Assembly: GCA_963576565.1 (NCBI GenBank)
Contig: OY755046.1
Span: forward strand, 69,841,719 to 69,905,718
DNA length: 64,000 bases
Direction of reading: 5' to 3'
DNA from: Aspidapion aeneum
Lineage: Eukaryota > Arthropoda > Insecta > Coleoptera > Brentidae
A program made the translations under genes and the position numbers. Below the pieces are notes generated by a model. That model did not search any database and was not told the origin of the DNA. It saw only the letters and a program-made list of their open reading frames with translations. Each line of letters starts with the position of its first letter. Position 1 is the stretch's first letter. Below are positions 18,001 to 29,100 of this stretch, in pieces.

Positions 18001-19941
18001 AAAGAAAAAAAGGGGACTTACATGTATAATAAAACACCCTGTACATGATAAATTACAATCAAAATCAATTTATAAATTTCTTTATGTTAATATAGGTATT
18101 TACAAATCATTTTAAAATAAATATTTTGAGTTTTACTAATTTTTAATTAAATATACATTTTTTGGTAGTACCTCTTAAAACCCAACCACGGGAAACTTAT
18201 CTAAAAATTTTTTTGCAGTAGCAGGAACAAAACACACAAATTTAAATCTTTCGCCCATTTTTTTCTCATCTGTCAACAACTTGTAGCAGGCCATGAAGTT
18301 TTCGATATCCTTTTTGTCGTTTATAGTCTATATAAATCTTGTAGTATGCATATTAAAGAAAAAAAGGGGGGTTCATGTATAATAAAACACCCTGTACATG
18401 ATAAATTACAATCAAAATCAATTTATAAATTTCTTTATTTTAATATAGGTATTTACAAATCATTTTAAAACAAAAATTTTGAGTTTTACTAATTTTTAAT
18501 TAAATATACATTTTTTAGTAGTACCTCTTAAAACCCAACCACGGGAGACTTATCTAAAATCTTTTTTGCAGTAGCAGGAACAAAACACACAAACTTAAAT
18601 CTTTCGCCCATTTTTTTCTCATCTGTCAAAAACTTGTAGCAGGCCTTGAGGTTTTTGATATCCTTTTTGTCTTTTATAGTCTATATAAATCTTGTAGTAT
18701 GCATATTAAAGAAAAAAAGAGGGGTTACATGTATAATAAAACACCCTGTACATGATAAATTACAATCAAAATCAATTTATAAATTTCTTTATTTTAATAT
18801 AGGTATTTACAAATCATTTTAAAATAAATATTTTGAGTTTTACTAATTTTTAATTAAATATACATTTTTTAGTAGTACCTCTTAAAACCCAACCACGGGA
18901 AACTTATCTAAAAATTTTTTTGCAGTAGCAGGAACAAAACACACAAATTTAAATCTTTCGCCCATTTTTTTCTCATCTGTGAAAAACTTGTAGCAGGCCA
19001 TGAAGTTTTCGATATCCTTTTTGTCTTTCATAGTCTATATAAATCTTGTAGTATGCATATTAAAGAAAAAAAGGGGACTTACATGTATAATAAAACACCC
19101 TGTACATGATAAATTACAATCAAAATCAATTTATAAATTTCTTTATGTTAATATAGGTATTTACAAATCATTTTAAAATAAATATTTTGAGTTTTACTAA
19201 TTTTTAATTAAATATACATTTTTTGGTAGTACCTCTTAAAACCCAACCACGGGAAACTTATCTAAAAATTTTTTTGCAGTAGCAGGAACAAAACACACAA
19301 ACTTAAATCTTTCGCCCATTTTTTTCTCATCTGTCAACAACTTGTAGCAGGCCATGAAGTTTTCGATATCCTTTTTGTCGTTTATAGTCTATATAAATCT
19401 TGTAGTATGCATATTAAAGAAAAAAAGGGGGGTTCATGTATAATAAAACACCCTGTACATGATAAATTACAATCAAAATCAATTTATAAATTTCTTTATT
19501 TTAATATAGGTATTTACAAATCATTTTAAAACAAAAATTTTGAGTTTTACTAATTTTTAATTAAATATACATTTTTTAGTAGTACCTCTTAAAACCCAAC
19601 CACGGGAGACTTATCTAAAATCTTTTTTGCAGTAGCAGGAACAAAACACACAAACTTAAATCTTTCGCCCATTTTTTTCTCATCTGTCAACAACTTGTAG
19701 CATGTCTTAAGGTTTTCGATGACTTTTTTGTCTTTCATAGTCTATATATATCTTGTAGTATGCATATTAAAGAAAAAAAGGGGGTTTCATGTATAATAAA
19801 ACACCCTGCACATGATAAATTACAATCAAAATCAATTTATAAATTTCTTTATTTTAATATACGTATTTACAAATCATTTTAAAACAAAAATTTTAAGTTT
19901 TACTAATTTTTAATTAAATATACATTTTTTGGTAGTACCTC
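15040..19941 (-). repeat. NDUFAF7: Tandem array of 354-bp units carrying the NDUFAF7 terminal-exon end
   Basis: Thirteen full units plus a broken one. Landmark TCGCCCAT occurs at 15418, 15772, 16126, 16481, 16834, 17188, 17543, 17897, 18251, 18604, 18958, 19312 and 19665, against 20018 in the true exon; spacing is 353-355 bp. A degraded unit has it at 15074. On the minus strand each unit reads: TE-like end (AGGGTGTTTTATTATACATG), C6-T7 pyrimidine tract, CATACTACAAG, TATATAG, then ACT-ATG/ATA-AAA-GAC in frame with the last ~50 codons of NDUFAF7 (KDKKDI to FPVVGF), a TAA, and a 3' UTR with AATAAA in most units (CATAAA in some). Only the unit at 15418 has a frame-breaking extra base in the poly-A codon run. 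Units 17543-18604 and 18604-19665 form a three-unit higher-order repeat of about 1061 bp. Confidence 0.9.
19848..19853 (-). terminator. NDUFAF7: NDUFAF7 poly(A) signal
   Basis: AATAAA on the minus strand about 90 bp after the stop codon. Equivalent signals recur in most of the tandem units further left. Confidence 0.6.
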
Positions 19942-20196
19942 TTAAAACCCAACCACGGGAAACTTATCTAAATTTTTTTTTGCAGTAGCAGGAACAAAAC
20001 ACACAAACTTAAATCTTTCGCCCATTTTTTTCTCATCTGTCAAAAACTTGTAGCATGCCTTAAGGTTTTCGATGTCTTTTTTGTCTTTCATTGTTTCTAT
20101 CAAGTTTTCGACCCGGTAGTCTATACCCACTTTTTTTAGAAAATTCCTTTGAGTGGCCGGTCCGAAATAGAGGATTTCTTCTGTTTTGTGAGCAAC
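19942..20196 (-). CDS. NDUFAF7: NDUFAF7 exon 7 (terminal, true copy)
   Basis: Acceptor ttcgtag before GTTGCTCAC. Encodes VAHKTEEILYFGPATQRNFL, KKVGIDYRVENLIE, TMKDKKDIENLKACYKFL, then KKMGERFKFVCFVP and FPVVGF, with TAA at 19942-19944. It matches the family C-terminus (GPxxQxxFLxxxGID and KKMGERFNF). This is the only copy that keeps the upstream GPATQRNFL segment; the array to its left repeats only the part from about TMKDKKD onward. Confidence 0.94.
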   Translation of the reverse strand, partial: VAHKTEEILYFGPATQRNFLKKVGIDYRVENLIETMKDKKDIENLKACYKFLTDEKKMGERFKFVCFVPATAKKNLDKFPVVGF

Positions 20197-23100
20197 CTAC
20201 GAAAAAATTAACTATACAGTTTGATTGAAAAGTAAGCGACATCCTTTCGGGGTCATATGTCTTTTTTTTACACAACTGCAGCGGGCGACGGATAAAAGGT
20301 CGAAAGTACAAAAGGTCGAAAAAATAGGGTCGAAAATACAAAAGGTCGAAAGTACAGGGTGTCCCAAATTGGGCACTTTTAGGGGGTTTAAGGTAATTCT
20401 AGGGGAGACAGAGAAAAGCTGACCACGCATTGCGAGGCTCAAATTTCAAGGGAAGACTTATAGTGAAAACCGCATGTTGAAATATCGTCTCGTCTTTGAG
20501 CTACAGGGCCTTTTTGAAAAGTCTGCATTTTTGAAGGGGGTCTATAACTTCGTTATTAGTGGAAATTTTGATTTAGAGTAAATTGCAGTTTTATAGACTT
20601 TGTTACCAGGAATTCACCCGCTAAATTATATTTCAACTGTCACTTTTAGTTTTTGAGATATGACATAAAGTTGCATTTTTTCTTATGGAATTTTAATTAA
20701 TTTTCGAATTTGGCATTGAATTCTTTTCAAAATGATGTATCATATGTCATAGTTTCATTAAGCGGTTTAGGAGATATTCAGCTTTTTCACTCATTTCTAG
20801 TGCGCTATGATTTCCTGCTGAGGCAGGTTAAGGCACTCCAGTATTTTTATTATTTTACACAGTCAAAAATATAGTAAGCCTGGTTTGGAAAAATTATAAT
20901 TCAGCTGACGGCCCTTAAAGCCTAGTTATAAAAAGTAACAAAAATGATACATATTTCAAAATAAAATTAAAACGCTTTTGTGCAAAATAATTTAATATCA
21001 AAGCGTAATGTCAAATTGTTTAAACAATTGAAAACAATGACAAAACGCCAAGACGCAAGGTCAACTTGATATGCATAGTATAAGACAACAAAACTATAGG
21101 AGCATTGAAGTAGCATTTGACCGCAAGGCTTTCACGTCAATGGCGCATGACGTCATTCAACGCACACTAGACAAAAATAAAAAACTTTAATTATCTCTGA
21201 AACTGCTCAATCAAACTATGACATATGATACATCATTTTGAAAAGAATTCAATGACGAATTCGAAAATTAATTAAAATATAGGCCCTTCCATAAGAAAAA
21301 TTGCAACTTTATGTCATATCTCAAAAACTAAAAGTGACAGTTAAAATTTAATTTAGCGGGTGAATTCCTCGTGACAAAGTCTATAAAATTGCAGTTTACT
21401 CTAAATCAATATTTCCAATAATAACGAAGTTATAGACCCCCCTCCAAAATGCAGACTTTTCAAAAAGCCCCCGTAGCTCATAGACGAGACGATACTTCAA
21501 AATGCGGTTTTGACTATAAGTCTTCTCTTGAAATTTGAGCCTCGCAATGCGTGGTCAGTTTTTCTCTGTCTCCCCTAGAAGTACCTGAAACCCTGTAAAA
21601 GTGTCCAATTTGGGACATCCTGTACAAAAAGTCCAAAGTACAAAAGGTTGAAAGTACAAAAGGTCGAAAGTACAAAAGGACAAAAGTACAAAAGGTCGAA
21701 AGTACAAAAGGTCGAAAGTACAAAAGGTCGAAAAATAAAAGATTAAAACCTAATCAAGTCGAATTGCCCTGCCCAGCCGAGGTGGTCCAGGGGTCAAGGA
21801 TAGTTGATAGTTAACCCGGTTAGGTTACTACCCCAACCTGACCAGGTTAGGTTTGTTTACTAAAAAAAACTACCCTGATCTCGTCAGGAAAGTTTTTTTT
21901 TGATATACTAACCTAACCGGGTCAGATTGGGATAGTAACCTAACCTATCCTCGGCCCCGGGTCCACCTCGACTGGACAGGTCAATTCGACTTGGTACAGT
22001 AAATTGGTATTTTTAATACTAACAAACGTGAAATTTCGTACCCGTGAATTTAAAAATCAAACAAGTTTCATGGCTAATCGGGCAAAAAGGAGTTTTTTGT
22101 TTCCCTTATATTTTTCCGTGGGTAGCTTGAAAGCTTAACCTCACGGGGGTCCAAGATCTAATGGACACCTAATAAGTGTTGACAGTTAACCGTTTTGTCC
22201 TTATGGGACTCCTCAGAACACTGCTGGTCAAGTGACAAATCTTGCGAAGTTAATCAGACGGTTTTGTCTCTAATTAAATGTAATTAGTGAGCAAACTATA
22301 GCAAGAGGCGCCATCTACCGAGATACGAGAGAAACAAAAAACCAAAAGCAGGGAAAAACACTGCTATACAATATCGATCAATGAAAAGATCGAATGCAAA
22401 TAAAAGAAAACAACTATAGTCCGTGACCTACGACAGCTCTTTGTCTTTTCAGGCCAGATCAACGCATTTTGCATTTTTACCCGTCATCAAGACAGTGAGC
22501 GTCAATCAACGGAATTTTTAAGCCAAATAATACTAACAAACGTGAAATTTCGTACCCGTGAATTTAAAAATCAAACAAGTTTCATGGCTAATCGGGCAAA
22601 AAGGAGTTTTTTGTTTCCCTTATATTTTTCCGTGGGTAGCTTGAAAGCTTAACCTCACGGGGGTCCAAGATCTAATGGACAACTAATAAGTGTTGACAGT
22701 TAACCGTTTCGTCCTTATGGGACTCCTCAGAACACTGCTGGTCAAGTGACAAATCTTGCGAAGTTAATCAGATTTGTCACTTGACCAGCAGTGTTCTGAG
22801 GAGTCTCATAAGGACGAAACGGTTAATTGTCAACACTTATTAGGTGTCCATTAGATCTTGGACCCCCGTGAGGTTAAGCTTTCAAGCTACCCACGGAAAA
22901 ATATAAGGGAAACAAAAAACTCCTTTTTGCCCGATTAGCCATGAAACTTGTTTGGTATTTTTAATATTTTGGATTGTCGATTTTTTTTCGACCTTTTGAG
23001 ACAGCCTGTATATTTATAGTTAGGAAATATGTTTATTTCATGTCAACGTCACAAAAAGTGTAACTTCGTATGGCAAGGACTATATGATTGCTTCATTTTT

Positions 23101-26100
23101 TATTTTACTCACTTCTTGTAGTTGTTGGAAGTCTACATCAGCTGTCAAATCGGCGTTGCCAGGGGATACCAACGGATCAACTTGCTGGTGTTTTTTAAAT
23201 GCTCTAAAAAATAAAATAAAAGTAAAACTAACCAAAGGCTTTCAAGTAAATAAAGGTCTTAAACAAGGTTGCTGTATCTCGCCTACGCTCTTCAAGATAT
23301 ATTTGGAACAAGTCCTTGAAGTCTGGAAGAGAAAATGCCAAAACATGGGAATTCCGTTGGATGAAACCATCTTGTATACTTTATGTTTCGCCGATGATCA
23401 GATAGTGGTGGCTCAGGATTATGACGACCTCGAATATATGACACACACGAAAACTAATAGAAGAGTACAATAAGTGGGGCTTGTGTGGTATCAAACGAAA
23501 GGTAATTTAGTCTGGAGTTGAATAAAATATATTTTAGTTTTTAGTTATATTAGCTCACACGTACACTATAACTATAGTACCTAGTGTGAGCTTAGGGGCC
23601 CATATATTGGCAGAGTATTTTTTATAATTGTTCGTTATTTTATTTCACCCCCGGTTTTAATTTGTTGTTTACGGTTTTAAAAAAACCTTGAATCATTGCA
23701 CTTTCGTAAAAAATATACAGAGTTTGTCCAAATTACCGAAAAGTGTCAGTTCCAGTCCCGTTGTGTCCATAATCGCATATCAAAGCTATTCCGCCATGCA
23801 CTATGATTCTTCGACAAATTTCGTCGCAGATCAACAAAGAATCGGGTGAAATTTCGACGTGTTCCCTAGTTTCATCCTTTTTTATCAACGTTTTCTGCAT
23901 TGGGGTATCGTTTCGAGCCAGAATATACCTAGAAAAATAAAAAACACAGGCTGTTGATAGTTCACAGCTCGGTTCCGTTCTACCGAGATATGAGAGAAAC
24001 CAGCCCAGATAGCAAGGGGTTATCAAATGACGTCCTTTTTTCGTCGAAAAGTGGTCATTTGGATGACCAGCAGGTCATCTACCAAAAAATGTTGTCTTTA
24101 AGGCGTCAGTTACTTGACGTCTTTTCCTAGTGTGTAGTTTTTGACGTCTGAAAAACGTCATATATTGGTCACTACCCACACTGCACACTTTGTCCAAGGG
24201 ACGTACACTCATACTTACATAGATGGTGCCCCAGTCAGTACTTGACCGGATTTATACGGAATGTGGGGGTACGTATGTAAAATAAATTAAATCAAAGAAA
24301 TTCAAGGTTAGTTGAATGTTTTTGAATTAAATATTAAAACAAGACAAACTTCGAGGCTTCTTTCGCTTCAAGGTAGAGATGTGTAAGTCTAGGTATAGAT
24401 CTATTTTGATCTGTACCTCACAGACGAACACCGCTGTACCTGTTCCAGTACTTCCAGGTCTAAGTCACAGAAGAGTCACCTTCTGTGTCTAAGTTTCCTT
24501 CAGTGTTCTCAACTGCAGAGAATATTTCATATATTCAGACGAGTTTAAAAAAAGTCATAAATAGGTTTGTGTCTGTGTGTGTGTCTGATGTTCTGATTTG
24601 GTCCCAAATACGTCATATTGCTCACGTCTTTAAAACGTCTAAAAATGACGTCATTTTGGGTGTATCTTTTGAACGTCATTTAAAGGTCATTTACACGTCA
24701 GGTTAGAGACGTCAATGGTCATTAAAATTGACGTTAAAAAAACGTGACCTTGCTACCTGGAACAACTTCGCAAGAGTGTCAAATTGACCAAGCAGTGTTC
24801 TGAGGAGTCCCATAAGGACGAAACAGTTAACTGTCAACACTTATTAAGTGTCCAATAGATCTTGGACCCCAGTGAGGTTAAGCCACAGAAGAGCCACACA
24901 GAAGCGACAAAGCGCCCTGCTTCCAAAATCGAGTGGTGGTGATGGACAACATATCACACTGAGAAAAAGTGCGTGCGAGGTGTTAAGTACACTAAAAAAA
25001 CAGCGTAAATCTGCTTATGTGGGAAAAAGTGTTTTACATTTTTATTTAAATGATGAACATGGGTAAATAAATAGATGTACTAATGTAAACTTTTGCACGC
25101 ATATATAAAGAAAATAATGTTCTTTTAAGGTGCAAAATTCCCGTATGTAAGCAGCAAAATGTTTTTATTGAATTTGACCACAGACTAAATCATAGAGAAT
25201 ATTATTAAATGCAACAATAAAAGTTTTCGGAGAGGGCGGGGCTGTACTTAAGCATTTTTATTGGAGACAAAATTGTTTCGAGCCAATAAAAACACTTCAT
25301 TTTGAAAAGTGCACCATGACCATCATATATTGACGTTATTAAAACTCCGCGACGTCCACGAGTTGTTCTAGTCGTTAACGTCTATTAAACGTATATTTTG
25401 GCAGTTTTAAGCTTGTGAGTTTTTGTTACCTTTGTGCTTTATTAGAGTGATAATGAAAGGATATCATTGTGCTTTACGTGAGTGTCAATCCAAATATCTA
25501 TTAATATAAAAATTAATGTCCATGGATTGAGTTCGGGTAAGGTATAAATGACCAAAAAATTTAGATTCTGATTTTCTAGGAATCGCTCCTTCTTGGTCTT
25601 AAACTAACATATTAAGAAAATGAGCCAAATCAATTAATATACAGGGTGGTTTAGTAGGTTGATTTGATAAAAAAAGATATCAGAAAAGCTTATTAAGAAA
25701 AGTTGTTTATAATTAAAAGTTACGACAGATTCTTATTTTTCACACTTTTGCATCTAAACAACTCTTCTTAATAACATTTTCCGATATCTTTTAAAACAAG
25801 GGTATTTTACTCTTAACACTTTTTATCAAATCAGCCTACTAAACAACCCTGTAGATTAATTACTTTGATCCATTTTTTAACATCTTAGTTTCAGACCAAG
25901 CAGGTGCAATTTCCAGAAAATCAGAATCTAAATCGAACAATTTTTGTCATTTATACCTTACATCATCAAATCAGCATACTAAACCACCCTGTATATTAAT
26001 TGATTTGTTCATGTTTTAACATCTTAGTTTGAGACCAAGCGCAATTCCCAGAAAATCAGAATCTGAATCGAAATTTTTTGGTAATTTATACCTTACCCGA

Positions 26101-29100
26101 ACTCAATCCATGGACATTAATTTTTATATTAATAGATATTTGGATTAACACTCACGAAAAGCACAATGATATCCTTTCATTATCACTCTAATAAAGCACA
26201 AAGGTAACAATCTGTGGACATTAATTTTTATATTAATAGATATTATATTAGTTTAAAAAGATGTAATTTTATATATATTAGGTATGTATTATTTAAAAAA
26301 AATGCATTTTTTGTATTTATATATGCGTGTACATAAGAATTTGGGGACGCCCTGTACATATTCTAATATTAATAACTGAAATAAATTAGTCGTGACAAAT
26401 AATAACTTCATAATGCATTGTTTTTAATCAACATAATTTTATAAGAGTTATTGTGTATATTAGGACTTTTCGGACACCCTGTATGTAATTATTTAAGTAT
26501 CAAATATAATAAAGCATACAAACTGCTAGTATAACGTAATGATTATAGCTTTTTACGTTTTTTAAGCCAAATTTAATTTGTTTTTATGTATCAAAAATTT
26601 TAAAATCCTCTGTATATATTTTTAGATTAATATTGTAATAAAGAATACATATGATAGTTATATCATTTCTTTTCAAATCAAATAATTTACGGTTCATAAT
26701 TTTTTTTCCGTGTAAAGTTTCGTGCTTCTTCTCTCAGTGTAAAATGTTGGGTTAGTGTCAAGTGACGTCACGAATTCGATACCCATAAGAGCAATGCTTT
26801 ATCTGTCATGTTGTTGCTTCTGGTGTAACTCTTTTGAGGTTTAGCTTTCAAGCTACCCACGGAAACATATAAGAGAAACAAAAACTCCGATTAGCCACGA
26901 AACTTGTTTGATTTTGAAATTCACGGGTATTAAATTTCACGTTTGTTAAAAGACACAACCCTTGTAATCTTACCAGAAGACCAAGTAAGTATAGAATCTG
27001 TGGTTTTACCTAAATTTCAGTCCTGGATTGGCAGAGTCCAAATCAATCAACACTTCCTTGTACCCATTAAGGGTCTTATGGAACTTGTGAACTGGAAGAG
27101 CATCGAAAAATTCATGAGCCAAATAGAGACTAAATCCGCCTTCTGGGATGTCCTTTAAATTTCGATACCAACTTACTGGTATGCCATGGTGGGAAATACC
27201 TAAAATTTTTGAAATAATTGGGAAATCAAAACAATAGGCCTGACCGATATCGCCAAGTTGTCTCAGTGCACTAATTTAAGGTGCACATAAGCTACCTTTA
27301 ACAGCCAATGATAACCGTTGATGCGGGTGGCATCACGGGGGTGCGGATGGCATTGATCGCCGCAATTGATTCACAAGAGCACGAATCGAAGTTAGGCCCA
27401 GATTCTGTGTATTGTGAAATTCTATAGGGACATGTCGTCCTCTCTTTCTATATTGCGTAATCTACGGTGCACAGAATCGTTTGAACACGAATACAAACAC
27501 ATACATACTGGGTATTAATTTCTAGTTAGTATTCAAGTCTTTGGTGAATTCATTTTTAATTAAACAATGATCAAGTATTGGAAAAAAAAGTATGGAAAAG
27601 AAAATGCTAAAACATGGGAATTCTGTTGGCCGAAACCACCTTGTATACTTTATGTTTCGCCGATGATCAGATAGTAGTGGCTCAGGATTATGACGACCTC
27701 GAATATATGACACGAAAACTAATAGAAGATTACAATAAGTGTGGACTAGAGGTTAATCTCAATAAGACAGAGTATATGTGTATTGGTGGAACAAAACAGG
27801 ATCTAATCTTAAATACCGGGCAACGAATTCAGTCATGTGATGAGTATAAATACTTAGGTCTAAAAATTACAGCTGACGGAACACTAGACAAAGCTATAAA
27901 AGATCGAAACGTACAAGGAAGAAAAGCAATAACTTTATTAAATGGAATAATTTGGGACCAAAGTATATCAAAACATAACAAAAAGCTTATATATAACACC
28001 ATTGCAAAAAGTATTATTACATACGGCTCAGAAGTATGGCCAATCAAGGATAGAACAGAAAAAATGGTTTCCGCTACGGAGATGGACTATTGGAGAAGAG
28101 CAGCAGGGAAATCAAAAAGAGAAAGAGTTACAAATCAAAGAATAAGAGTAATTATGACAGTGGGTGAACATACTTTAGTGGATGATATAAGAACAAAACA
28201 ACTGGTGTAGTACGGACATGTACAAAGAATGAATGGTGAAAGACAACCTAAACAAATACTACAATGGAAACCAACTGGCCGAAGAAAACGAGGACGGCCA
28301 AGGAGAAGCTGGAGAAAAGGAATAGACAGTAAAATAAGAATAAGATGCCTAGATGATTAATTATGGGTAAACAGAAACGAGTGGAGATTGGGTATCGCAA
28401 GACGTAGAACGTTGTGAAACCGATAAATATATATATAGCGATAGTGTCCACGTAACTTTGAACACCCTGTATATACCTTGACGATACACCACAGAGTTAT
28501 TATTATGATCCAAACTGCTTTGCAAACACAAATTTCTAGCTTGAACTTCACTTAATACTGGGCTTATTTCAACAATATGTAAACTTGTCTTATGCAATGC
28601 CTAAAAAAGTATAATGCTTAATGTTATTACAAAAAATTCTTGAATAGCTATGACGATAATAAGCACTGTTTGAAACAAAACTGTTGTTTTTTTCAAAATC
28701 ATCTTCAATAACAATTCAGTTGGATAGATGTATTTAATATGGACCAGTGTCCATATTAGATACAGTGTCCATAATAAGGACATTCTTCATAATAAGGACT
28801 TTGTCCATAATAAGGACAATATTTAAATTATTGAAAATTTAATGATTTTTTAAAAATATCAAGCTATTGGTATTCTCTAATTAAATAAAAGTAATATTAG
28901 TACAATGAATAGAGGAGTTTTACCCTACAAAAGGTCCGGTAGTTCTGAATTTTGGATATGTTATTAAGGTCGAAAGGATAGTTAAAAATCTGAGTTTTCG
29001 TCACCCCCCACCCCTGTGCTTCCTCCGCCATCTTGAAAAAAACCATCAAAAATTAGCACTCTTTGTAGTTTTTTGCCTGTAACTTCGTTCCAGTACACTA

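Noticed and set aside
15040..19941. Interpretation as an ordinary non-coding satellite
   Set aside because: Every unit aligns with the NDUFAF7 exon end and keeps its stop and frame, so it is a gene-derived array.
20060..20442. Overlapping minus-strand frames near the NDUFAF7 last exon
   Set aside because: Out-of-frame with the conserved exon; they run into the GTCGAAAGTAC minisatellite.
25439..25500. AATAAA-like and ATG signals around the palindrome as a small gene
   Set aside because: No coding frame; both arms repeat the same signals.
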